Source of the DNA: Rugamonas sp. A1-17
GTDB taxonomy: Bacteria; Pseudomonadota; Gammaproteobacteria; Burkholderiales; Burkholderiaceae_D
Direction of reading: 5' to 3'
Assembly: GCA_025548565.1 (NCBI GenBank)
Contig: JAJLPB010000020.1
Location: 1 to 64,000, forward strand
DNA: 64,000 nucleotides
In this document: piece by piece, positions 26,392 through 33,916 of the stretch
Layout: the number at the start of each line of letters is the position of its first letter
Numbering within the stretch: position 1 is the stretch's first letter
Program-made: the position numbers and the translations under genes
The notes under the pieces: model-generated
The model's database searches: none
What the model was told of the DNA's origin: nothing
The model's input: the letters and a program-made list of their open reading frames with translations, nothing else

Positions 26392-26993
26392 GCGGCCTGG
26401 TGCACCTGGTCGACGACCAGCCGGCCGTGCTCAAGGCGCTGGCGCGGCTGCTGGGCGCGGCCGGCTACACGGTGCGCGCCTACGCCGGCGCCCGGGACTT
26501 CCTCGACGCGCTGGCCGGCGACGCCGACGGCTGCCTGGTGCTGGACCTGTCGATGCCCGGCATGGACGGGCTGGCGCTGCAGCAGGCGCTGGCCGCGCGC
26601 GCGCCCCACCTGCCCATCATCTTCCTGACCGGCCACGGCGACATCGACAGCGGCGTGCGGGCGATGAAGCTGGGCGCGGCAGACTTCCTGACCAAGCCGG
26701 TCGACGACGCGCGCCTGATCGCCGCCATCGAGGCCGCGCTGGACCGGCAGCGCCAGCTGCGCGGCGCCAACGCCGAGCTGGCCGCCATCCGCCAGCGGCT
26801 GGCCACGCTGACCCCGCGCGAGACCGAGGTGCTCGGGCTGCTGTTGGAGGGCCTGCTGAACAAGCAGGTGGCGGCGGCGCTGGGCACGGTGGAGAAGACC
26901 GTCAAGGTGCACCGCGCGCGCGTGATGGCGAAGATGCAGGTGCGCTCGCTGACCGCGCTGGTGCGCCTGGTCGACCGCGCGCGCCACGGCTGA
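26388..26993 (+). CDS. FixJ-family response regulator
   Basis: A 201-residue regulator. The receiver (residues 4-115) has phospho-acceptor D53 in LVLDLSMPG and Lys in FLTKPVDD. A LuxR/FixJ-type helix-turn-helix follows (TLTPRETEVLGLLLEGLLNKQVA, with VEKTVKVHRARVMAKM as recognition region; both motifs intact). It is the direct partner of the kinase upstream by coupling (ATG 26388 inside the kinase stop). It should control transcription; targets may include the downstream c-di-GMP gene. Confidence 0.93.
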   Translation: MSGLVHLVDDQPAVLKALARLLGAAGYTVRAYAGARDFLDALAGDADGCLVLDLSMPGMDGLALQQALAARAPHLPIIFLTGHGDIDSGVRAMKLGAADFLTKPVDDARLIAAIEAALDRQRQLRGANAELAAIRQRLATLTPRETEVLGLLLEGLLNKQVAAALGTVEKTVKVHRARVMAKMQVRSLTALVRLVDRARHG

Positions 26994-27062
26994 GCGGCCG
27001 CCGCATCGCCATTGGCCCAAGGTCCAATAGCCGCGCGGCGGCCGGCGGGCTATCGTGCGGTC

Positions 27063-27467
27063 ATGGATACCTCTCTTCCCTGGGTGGCGGTGGTCGACGA
27101 CGACGAGGCGATACGGCGCGCGCTGCTGCGCCTGCTGCGCTCGGCCGGCATCGCGGCCCGCGCCTACGCCGGCGGCGCCGAGTTCCTGGCCGCGCTGGAC
27201 GGCGGCCATCCGTGCTGCGTGGTGCTGGACGTGCACATGCCGGGCCTGTCCGGGCTGGAGGTGCAGGCGCGGCTGGCCACGCTGGCGCCCGCGGTCGGCG
27301 TGATCATCATCACCGGCCACCAGACCGAGGCCGAGCAGGCGCAGGCGCAGCTGCACCAGCCGCTGGCCTGCCTGGCCAAACCCTTCGACGACCAGGCCAT
27401 CCTGGACGCCATCGGCAGGGCCTGCGCCCGGCCGCCGGCGTCCGCCACCGCGGGACCGCCGCCATGA
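27063..27467 (+). CDS. Stand-alone FixJ-type receiver protein
   Basis: A 134-residue single receiver domain with acidic pocket DDDE, phospho-acceptor D56 in VVLDVHMPG, Thr in ITGHQ and Lys in CLAKPFDD. It has no output domain, only a Pro/Ala-rich tail. It may be a phosphate sink or adaptor of the kinase encoded 670 bases upstream. The ATG is 70 bases after the response regulator; its TGA overlaps the ATG of the GGDEF-EAL gene (ATGA), so it is coupled to c-di-GMP turnover. Confidence 0.9.
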   Translation: MDTSLPWVAVVDDDEAIRRALLRLLRSAGIAARAYAGGAEFLAALDGGHPCCVVLDVHMPGLSGLEVQARLATLAPAVGVIIITGHQTEAEQAQAQLHQPLACLAKPFDDQAILDAIGRACARPPASATAGPPP

Positions 27468-29230
27468 TCCCATCCCCGCCGCTGCCGCCACACCTGCAGG
27501 CCCGCGCCGGCCACGACAGCCTGACCGGGCTGCCGAACCGCCAGCTGTTCGGCCACATGCTGGCGCGCCAGCTGCCGGCCGCCTGGCCGCGCGCCAGCGC
27601 CCTGCTGACGATCGACCTGGACGGCTTCGCCGCCATCAACGACCTGCACGGCCACGCGGCCGGCGACGCCGTGCTGTGCCAGTTCGCCCAGCGCCTGAGC
27701 CAGCTGGCGCCCGCGCGCGCCGCCATCGGCCGGCTTGGCAACGACGAGTTCGCGCTGCTGCTGCCGGCGCTGGCGCAGCTGCGGCAGGCCGGCGAGGTCG
27801 CCGACCTGGTCCGCACCGCGCTGCACCAGCCGTTCGACCTGCCGGGCGGCCCGGCCACGCTGACGGCCTGCATCGGCATCGCCGCCTGCCCGGCCGACAC
27901 CGACGACGCCGCCGCGCTGCTGCGCTACGCCGACCTGGCGCTGCACCAGGCCAGGCAGGCAGGCCGCGACCGCTGCTGCCACTTCACCGACGCCATGCGC
28001 CGCGACGCCCGCGACCGCCACCAGCTGGAGCACGCGCTGCGCCATGCCTGCGCCCAGGGCGAGTTCGAGCTGTACTACCAGCCCAAGGTGCGCATCGACA
28101 GCGGCCGCATGGCCGGCGCCGAGGCGCTGCTGCGCTGGAACCGGCCCGGCCACGGCCAGGTGGCGCCGGCCGCGTTCATCCCGCTGCTCGAACGCGGCGG
28201 CCTGATCGTGCAGGTCGGCGCCTGGGCCATCGACCAGGCCTGCCGCCAGATCGCCGCCTGGAGCGCGCTGGGCGAGAGCCCGCTGGGGATCGCCGTCAAC
28301 GTCGCCAGCCGCCAGTTCGCCGACGACCGGCTGCGGCAGACCGTGGCCGAGGCCATCGCCCGCCACGGCATCGACCCCGGCCTGCTGACGCTGGAGGTGA
28401 CCGAGAGCGCCATGATGGACGACCTCGGCCGCACAGCCGCCACCCTGACCGCGCTGCGCGCGATGGGCGTGCGCATCGCCATCGACGACTTCGGCACCGG
28501 CTACTCCAGCCTGGCCTACCTGAAGCGCTTCCCGGTCGACACGCTGAAGATCGACATCGCCTTCATCCGCGACGTCACCAGCAATCCCGACGACGCGGCC
28601 GTGGTCGACGCCATCATCGCCATGGCGCACAGCCTGAAGCTGGAGGTGGTGGCCGAGGGCGTGGAGACGGCGGCCCAGCTGGCCTACCTGGGGCGGCGCC
28701 GCTGCGACCAGATCCAGGGCTACCACTACAGCCGGCCGCTGCCGGCCGCGCAGCTGGAACGCCTGCTGCGCGACGACGTGCGCCTGTGCCTGCCGGAGGA
28801 CGCCGGCCATGTTGCCGAGCGCACGCTGCTGATCGTCGACGACGAGCCCGGCGTGTTGACCGCGCTGCAACGCCTGCTGCGCCCGGACGGCTACCGGGTG
28901 CTGGCCGCCAGCGGCGCGGCCCAGGCCTTCGCGCTGCTGGCGCAGCATCCGGTGCAGCTGGTCCTGTGCGACCAGCGCATGGCGGAGATGAGCGGCACCG
29001 AGCTGCTCGACAAGGTCAAGCAGATGTACCCCGACACCTTCCGCATCATCCTGTCCGGCCACACCGACCTGGGCACCATCATGGAGGCGATCAACCGCGG
29101 CGCCCTGTACCGCTTCTACACCAAGCCCTGGGACAACCGCGCGCTGCGCGAGAACATCCGCGCCGCCTTCCGCCACTACTGGCAGCTGCACGGCCTGGCG
29201 GAGCCGGTGCCGGCGGCGGCGCACCCATGA
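27464..29230 (+). CDS. GGDEF-EAL-REC protein, probable c-di-GMP phosphodiesterase
   Basis: A 588-residue cytosolic protein with an unusual order: GGDEF (about 15-170), EAL (180-435), receiver (450-570). The GGDEF site is degenerate, G92-N-D-E-F. The EAL site is intact: E220-A-L-L-R-W, NVASRQF, ESAMMDD, IDDFGTGYSSL, LKID and EGVET, so breakdown of c-di-GMP is likely. The receiver has D503 in LVLCDQRM and K in YTKPWDN, of the RpfG type. Its position after kinase, regulator and receiver suggests phosphorylation-controlled phosphodiesterase activity. The start is coupled to the receiver gene (ATG 27464). Confidence 0.92.
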   Translation: MIPSPPLPPHLQARAGHDSLTGLPNRQLFGHMLARQLPAAWPRASALLTIDLDGFAAINDLHGHAAGDAVLCQFAQRLSQLAPARAAIGRLGNDEFALLLPALAQLRQAGEVADLVRTALHQPFDLPGGPATLTACIGIAACPADTDDAAALLRYADLALHQARQAGRDRCCHFTDAMRRDARDRHQLEHALRHACAQGEFELYYQPKVRIDSGRMAGAEALLRWNRPGHGQVAPAAFIPLLERGGLIVQVGAWAIDQACRQIAAWSALGESPLGIAVNVASRQFADDRLRQTVAEAIARHGIDPGLLTLEVTESAMMDDLGRTAATLTALRAMGVRIAIDDFGTGYSSLAYLKRFPVDTLKIDIAFIRDVTSNPDDAAVVDAIIAMAHSLKLEVVAEGVETAAQLAYLGRRRCDQIQGYHYSRPLPAAQLERLLRDDVRLCLPEDAGHVAERTLLIVDDEPGVLTALQRLLRPDGYRVLAASGAAQAFALLAQHPVQLVLCDQRMAEMSGTELLDKVKQMYPDTFRIILSGHTDLGTIMEAINRGALYRFYTKPWDNRALRENIRAAFRHYWQLHGLAEPVPAAAHP

Positions 29231-29421
29231 ACACGCCGCTGCGCCGGATGCGGGCCTGGCTGCGGCCGCTGCCGCTGGCGCGCTGCTGGGCGCAGCAGCT
29301 GCTGCAGGATGTGCGGCGCGTCAACGCCGAACTGCGGTTCGCCAACGACCGCCTCGAAGTCCGCGTTCCAGTCCATCGGCCCCGAACGCGGCCGGTCGGC
29401 CACCACCTGGCCGCGGCCTAG
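29227..29421 (+). pseudogene. Truncated 64-residue remnant of a signalling protein
   Basis: A short frame whose ATG at 29227 overlaps the stop of the GGDEF-EAL-REC gene. Residues 1-45 read as a natural start, ending in a helix AELRFANDRLEVRV that resembles the linker found before kinase or GGDEF domains in sensor proteins. After that the sequence becomes Pro/Arg-rich and stops. I infer that the rest of a further sensor gene was deleted. It might still be a small expressed protein. No match is claimed. Confidence 0.45.
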
Positions 29422-29448
29422 AAAGGCCATGCGTGGCGCGGCTGCGCT

Positions 29449-29454
29449 TATAAT
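29449..29454 (+). promoter_or_regulatory. -10 element upstream of the PAS-GGDEF gene
   Basis: Perfect TATAAT, 38 bases before the ATG at 29493, with no clear -35 box. Confidence 0.35.
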
Positions 29455-29492
29455 TGCGGAGTCACTCCACGGTCACGCCAGGAACAGAGCCC

Positions 29493-30482
29493 ATGCAAGC
29501 AAAGCCCATCGCCACCCCGCCGGCAGCCGGCAGCCACACCCACCTGTCCGCGCGCGTGCTCGGGCTGGCCAACCTGGGCCTGATGGTGCTGGACGCCGAC
29601 GGCCGCATCGTCATGTGGAACCAGTGGCTGGCCAGCCACTCCGGCCTGTCCGCCCAGCGCGTGCAGGGCAGCGACCTGTTCGACCTGTTCCCCGAACTGC
29701 GCGGCCAGCGCCTGGAGCAGGCGGTGCGGAGCGCGATGCAGAGCAGGCTGCCGCAACAGCTGTCGCCGGCGCTGAACCGCTCGCCGTTCCCGCTGTACCC
29801 CGCCGGCACCTGGGGCGGCGAGCGCGTCGAGCAGGCGGTGTCGGTGACGCCCTTTGCCGAGGGCAAGGAGCGTTTCTGCCTGATCGAGGTCAGCGACATC
29901 AGCACCACCGTCGGCCGCGAGCGCCAGCTGCGCGGCCAGGCCGAGGCGCTGCGCGCGCAATCGTACGTGGACGGCCTGACCGGCATCGCCAACCGCCGCC
30001 ACTTCGACGTCGCGCTGGACCGTGAACTGCGGCGCGCCCAGCGCAACAACAGCCAGCTGTCGCTGCTGCTGATGGACATCGATTCCTTCAAGGCCTACAA
30101 CGACCACTTCGGCCACCAGCAGGGCGACGCCTGCCTGACGCTGGTGGCGGAAGCGTTCGCCGCCATGCTGCAGCGGCCGGCCGACCTGGCCGCGCGCTAC
30201 GGCGGCGAGGAGTTCGCCGCCGTGCTGCCGGACACAGGCCCCGAGCAGGCGGCCCAGCACGCCGAGGCGATCCGCGCCCGCATCGCCGCGTTGGCCATCA
30301 CCCACGCGCCGGCCGCCACCCGCCCGCACGTGACGATGAGCATCGGCGTGGCCAGCTACGACAAGAACCGCCTGTTCGACGCCGCCACCATGCTGGCCGC
30401 CGCCGACGCCTGCCTGTACGCGGCCAAGCACGCCGGCCGCGACTGCGTGATCGTCGACCGTCCGGCGGAAAACGCCGCCTGA
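29493..30482 (+). CDS. PAS-GGDEF diguanylate cyclase
   Basis: A 329-residue soluble protein. A PAS domain (about 20-145, NLGLMVLDADGRIVMWNQWL) is followed by a GGDEF domain with intact active site G237-G-E-E-F241. An inhibitory I-site R228-P-A-D231 lies exactly five residues before it, so feedback control by c-di-GMP is expected. It makes c-di-GMP from two GTP and opposes the phosphodiesterase upstream. AGGA lies before ATG 29493; the upstream frame extension is not needed. Confidence 0.93.
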   Translation: MQAKPIATPPAAGSHTHLSARVLGLANLGLMVLDADGRIVMWNQWLASHSGLSAQRVQGSDLFDLFPELRGQRLEQAVRSAMQSRLPQQLSPALNRSPFPLYPAGTWGGERVEQAVSVTPFAEGKERFCLIEVSDISTTVGRERQLRGQAEALRAQSYVDGLTGIANRRHFDVALDRELRRAQRNNSQLSLLLMDIDSFKAYNDHFGHQQGDACLTLVAEAFAAMLQRPADLAARYGGEEFAAVLPDTGPEQAAQHAEAIRARIAALAITHAPAATRPHVTMSIGVASYDKNRLFDAATMLAAADACLYAAKHAGRDCVIVDRPAENAA

Positions 30483-30506
30483 TTTTCCCCCTTGATCCGA
30501 CGCCGG

Positions 30507-31172
30507 CTACCCGGGCAGTTCGGTGGCGGGCCGCGGCGGCACGCCCTGGGCCGACGCGGCAACCCGTTCCGCCGCCTGCGCGCGCAGGAAGGCGGGACGC
30601 TGGCGCAGCCGCTGCCAGTAGGCGGCGACGGCCGGCGTGAACGACGTGTGCAATCCCAACTGCCCGGCCAGCAGCAGCGCGTAGCCGACCGAGACGTCGG
30701 CCGCCGTGAAGCGGCCCGCGCACAGGAATTCGTGCTGCTCCAGCCGCGGCGTCAGCGTCTTCAGGCGCGATAAAAACCAGCGCGAATAATCCTCCACCAC
30801 CTGCGGTTGCAGGCGCTCAGGCGATTCGAAGCGGCTGTAGCGCAGCACCAGCGTTTGCGGGAACGTCAGCGTGGCTTCGCCGAAGTGCAGCGCGTTCAGC
30901 CACGCGCCATAATCCGCCTCGTCCAGCGCGACGTTCAGCCGCGCCGCCGGATGGCGCTCGGCCAGGTACTGGCAGATCGCCGCCGATTCCGTCATCCGCA
31001 TGTCGCCGTCGAAGAAGGCCGGCACGGTGCCGCAGGGATTGATGTCGAGGTAGGACTTGTCGTGCACGCGCGGCGGGAAGGCCAGCATGCGCAGTTCATA
31101 CGGCAGCTCCAGTTCCTCCAGCATCCACAACGGACGGAAGGAACGCGCGGCGATGCTGTGATAGAGAATCAT
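30507..31172 (-). CDS. Glutathione S-transferase family protein
   Basis: A 221-residue GST. The thioredoxin-like N-domain opens MILYHSIAARSFRPLWMLEEL, with the cis-Pro in GTVPAFF and the glutathione-contacting ES in MTESAAICQYL. The helical C-domain contains GRFTAADVSVGYAL, the conserved N-capping box. The substrate is unknown. It lies 3 bases downstream of the TPR gene on the same strand, so the two are probably cotranscribed. Confidence 0.92.
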   Translation of the reverse strand: MILYHSIAARSFRPLWMLEELELPYELRMLAFPPRVHDKSYLDINPCGTVPAFFDGDMRMTESAAICQYLAERHPAARLNVALDEADYGAWLNALHFGEATLTFPQTLVLRYSRFESPERLQPQVVEDYSRWFLSRLKTLTPRLEQHEFLCAGRFTAADVSVGYALLLAGQLGLHTSFTPAVAAYWQRLRQRPAFLRAQAAERVAASAQGVPPRPATELPG

Positions 31173-31175
31173 GGC

Positions 31176-33131
31176 TTACTCCGCAATCCGCTTCAGCCAG
31201 GCCACGTAGGCCGGGTTGGCGTCGGCAGGCTGGTTCTGGATCAGGTTCTCAAGCTCGTCCGCCATGCCGAACAGCGCCCACACAAGCGGCGCCAGACGGG
31301 AGGCCACGCTGTTCGCCTGTCCGGCGTCACGCAGCAGCTGCAGGCTGCGCTCCTTGTATTCCGGCAGCACGTCCGATTGGTAGCCGCGTGCCTTGCCAAG
31401 GGTGGAGAGGTACATCAGCTTTGGAACCTCGGCCGTGGGCCAGTGCAGCGCCATGGTGAGCGGCCAGTCGAGCATCGAGCGTTCGCCCCACATCGCGGAT
31501 TTGGGCATGTGCCCGTTGTCCAGCAAGGTCAGCATGAAGGACTGGCCCAGCTCGGTCAAATACACGCCCATGGCTTCGAACGTGGGGCGCTGGTAGAAAG
31601 CGTCCAGCGGCTGCTCGCGCTTGTGGCCGATGTGCGCCAGCAGGCGCTGTTCCAGCGACAGCACCAGGGCGCTCAATTCGTCTTCCGTTGCGCTGCCGCG
31701 TTCGCTCGCCTGCCTGGTTCGCGTGCCGCAATCCCACAGATGCAGGGCGATGCTCCAGCGGGCGGACTTGCCTTCGCCTGTGCAGCCGATTTCGCCGGTC
31801 ACGAAATATTTCATCCCGGCCGGCACGATATCGAAGAGTGCCTGGGCATCGGTTTCGGTGCCCGACAGGACCGGGCCGCCACCTTCCACGATCGGGATGT
31901 TGCAGCTGGCCGCGTAGTCGCTCCAGTAATGCGCGGCTTCCGCCAGGTACAGGGGAATCGCGCGGGATTCGCGTCCCAGAGCGTCCTCGCGCTGGGATTC
32001 GGCGCGCCCGGTTCCGTCGGTGATTTTTGTGAGCGCGAAGAAGCCGACCACCGGCGCGCTTTCGGGCTTCGCCGCGAACAGCCAGTCCGCATCGCGGAGG
32101 CCGTATTGCCAGATCGGCCGGGTCAACGAGATGGTGGCGATTTTCAGGTTCGCTGTATCCAGCGGCGCGGATTGCGCGCGCATCTGCTGGAACACTTCGG
32201 CGAACTGATCCAGGTATTGCTTGATGGGCGGGAGGCCCAGCGCGTACATGCGGCCCAGCAGCGCTTCGCCTTCGTCCACCTTGCCGAGTGCCTGGCAGGC
32301 GCGCAGCAGGTTGAGGCCGGCCATCGGATCGTGTTGATGCTCGTCGTAGGCCGGGCCGATCAGTTCCAGCATCATCGGGATTTGTCCGTTGTTGCCCATG
32401 TCGCCGGACATCATCATCAGCGCGTTGCCGTCGTACTGGCCGCCTTGCAGCACCTCCGCGTACAGCGCGCGCGCCGCCGCGAATTCCTCTTTCTCCAGAT
32501 GATGACGCGCCAGCCACAAGCGCGCACGCCAGCTGCCCGGCAAGGCGGCGGCGGTTTGCAGCGCCTTTAAATAGCCGGGCTCGCCATCGCGCTCCCGCTG
32601 GATCGACGCCCACCACATCAAGCCGTTTTCCTGGTTAGGATCGGCCTGGACCGCGCGCCACAGCGTGTCATCCGCCTGTGCCTCGTCGCCCCGCTCGGCG
32701 TAGATCTTGGCCAGATTGGTCAGCAGCGTGCCGGTCTCGCCCACCTTCTCCATGCCGGCGCGCAGCGTGGCCTCCGCCGCGTCGCACTGGCCGTTCTTCA
32801 ACAGCACGATACCCAGCATGGTGTGGCCGCGCTCGGGCAGCGTATCGATTTCCAGCAAGCGCTGCGCCGCCCGCTGCAGATCGGCCGCGAAGCCGTCGTC
32901 GAGGCCGGAGAGTATCAAGCGGTAGAGTTCGTCAGCTTGGTTCCAGTTCTGCTTCAGGCTCGGCAGGAACATCTTGTCGTGCCACTCGTTGCGCGTGATG
33001 TTCAGTTCGCGCCCATAGGCGTCGTAGACGGTGATCACGTCCTTGCCGCCCGGCCGTGCTTCTTTCATTGGCGGGGAGTCGGAAGCTTCTGCTTTTTTAC
33101 CGGACAGGGCGGACAGGAGGCGTTTGAACAT
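31176..33131 (-). CDS. Tetratricopeptide-repeat protein of unknown function
   Basis: A 651-residue soluble protein with no signal peptide. Residues 90-300 form several TPR-like helical pairs (LPERGHTMLGIVLLKNGQ, TLLTNLAKIYAERGD, ARLWLARHHLEKEEFAAARALY; each a helix-turn-helix unit). The C-terminal 330 residues contain no motif that I know. Both strands of nearby frames are shadows; this one has consistent amino acid use. It may be a scaffold. It forms a two-gene unit with the GST. Confidence 0.82.
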   Translation of the reverse strand: MFKRLLSALSGKKAEASDSPPMKEARPGGKDVITVYDAYGRELNITRNEWHDKMFLPSLKQNWNQADELYRLILSGLDDGFAADLQRAAQRLLEIDTLPERGHTMLGIVLLKNGQCDAAEATLRAGMEKVGETGTLLTNLAKIYAERGDEAQADDTLWRAVQADPNQENGLMWWASIQRERDGEPGYLKALQTAAALPGSWRARLWLARHHLEKEEFAAARALYAEVLQGGQYDGNALMMMSGDMGNNGQIPMMLELIGPAYDEHQHDPMAGLNLLRACQALGKVDEGEALLGRMYALGLPPIKQYLDQFAEVFQQMRAQSAPLDTANLKIATISLTRPIWQYGLRDADWLFAAKPESAPVVGFFALTKITDGTGRAESQREDALGRESRAIPLYLAEAAHYWSDYAASCNIPIVEGGGPVLSGTETDAQALFDIVPAGMKYFVTGEIGCTGEGKSARWSIALHLWDCGTRTRQASERGSATEDELSALVLSLEQRLLAHIGHKREQPLDAFYQRPTFEAMGVYLTELGQSFMLTLLDNGHMPKSAMWGERSMLDWPLTMALHWPTAEVPKLMYLSTLGKARGYQSDVLPEYKERSLQLLRDAGQANSVASRLAPLVWALFGMADELENLIQNQPADANPAYVAWLKRIAE

Positions 33132-33264
33132 GGATGGTGGGATGCGTTTCGTGAATGGGTTGTTGGTCGCATTATAGGAAAGGCAACAACCCGAAGTCTA
33201 TCGAATTCTCGCAATCATGCGGACGATCGGCGTGGCGGTGGCCGCTTTCGCGCCCGTTTTGATA

Positions 33265-33293
33265 TTGAAGTGCGTAACGTTACGCACTACAAT
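33265..33293 (+). promoter_or_regulatory. higBA promoter with operator palindrome
   Basis: TTGAAG (33265-33270) and TACAAT (33288-33293) are 17 bases apart. The spacer is almost wholly a perfect 20-bp palindrome at 33269-33288 with half-site AGTGCGTAAC. This is the expected site for the HigA repressor. Transcription would begin at about 33299-33300, on the toxin's start codon. Confidence 0.75.
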
Positions 33294-33298
33294 CACTC

Positions 33299-33580
33299 AT
33301 GATAAAGACATTCCATCACAAGGGACTGCGAGTATTTTTCGAGACTGGGAGCATGGCCGGCATTCAGGCTGCTCACGCGCCCAGGCTCGGCGCCATGCTA
33401 CGCCGCTTGAATGAAGCAACGTCTCCCCAAGGAATGAACCTGCCCGGCTGGGGGCTTCACCCATTAAAAGGCAAGGCACTCAGGGGACATTTTTCCGTAT
33501 CGGTAAGTGGCAACTGGCGTCTGACATTTAAGTTCGAGGGTACAGACGCCATCCTCGTGGACTATCAGGACTATCATTAA
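33299..33580 (+). CDS. higB: HigB-family type II toxin
   Basis: A 93-residue RelE/ParE-fold mRNA interferase of the HigB group: MIKTFHHKGLRVFFETGS opening, AHAPRLGAMLRRLNEA helix, and the strand pair GHFSVSVSGNWRLTFKF with YQDYH at the end. It cuts mRNA on the ribosome. It comes before its antitoxin, as in higBA systems. The predicted transcript start falls at the ATG, so there is no room for a ribosome-binding site: translation is probably leaderless. The N-terminal MIK is conserved in the family, which supports this start. Confidence 0.93.
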   Translation: MIKTFHHKGLRVFFETGSMAGIQAAHAPRLGAMLRRLNEATSPQGMNLPGWGLHPLKGKALRGHFSVSVSGNWRLTFKFEGTDAILVDYQDYH

Positions 33581-33592
33581 GAAAGAATTATC

Positions 33593-33904
33593 ATGGCACG
33601 CATGTTTAATCCACCGCATCCGGGACTGACTCTACGCGATGACGTTTTGCCCGCGCTGGGATTGACCGTTACCGAAGCGGCGCAACAACTGGACGTCAAC
33701 CGCGTTACGCTGTCCCGCGTCCTCAATGGCCGCGCTGCCATTTCGCCGGAAATGGCTTTGCGTATTGAGGCATGGCTCGGTGTGGAGCGCGGCGGCGAGG
33801 CGCGCCTGTGGCTGGCAGAGCAAAGCGCCTACGATGTTTGGCAAGCTGCGCAACGCTTCCTCGACACCCCCATGCAGGTTCAGCCCGCACCTCTGGCGGC
33901 CTGA
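33593..33904 (+). CDS. higA: HigA-family antitoxin
   Basis: A 103-residue XRE-type helix-turn-helix antitoxin: HPGLTLRDDVLPALGLTVTEAAQQLDV with RVTLSRVLNGRAAISPEMALRI as the recognition region (its core is TLSRVLNGRA). It neutralises HigB and represses the pair by binding the palindrome at 33269-33288. It starts 12 bases after the toxin stop. The C-terminal tail (WLAEQSAYDVWQA) is the usual toxin-contact helix. Confidence 0.94.
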   Translation: MARMFNPPHPGLTLRDDVLPALGLTVTEAAQQLDVNRVTLSRVLNGRAAISPEMALRIEAWLGVERGGEARLWLAEQSAYDVWQAAQRFLDTPMQVQPAPLAA

Positions 33905-33916
33905 ACCTCGAGCTGC

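Noticed and set aside
29176..29430. A minus-strand frame starting MAFLGRGQVV over the truncated sensor
   Set aside because: The first 28 residues look natural, but the rest is antisense shadow; it is too short to support.
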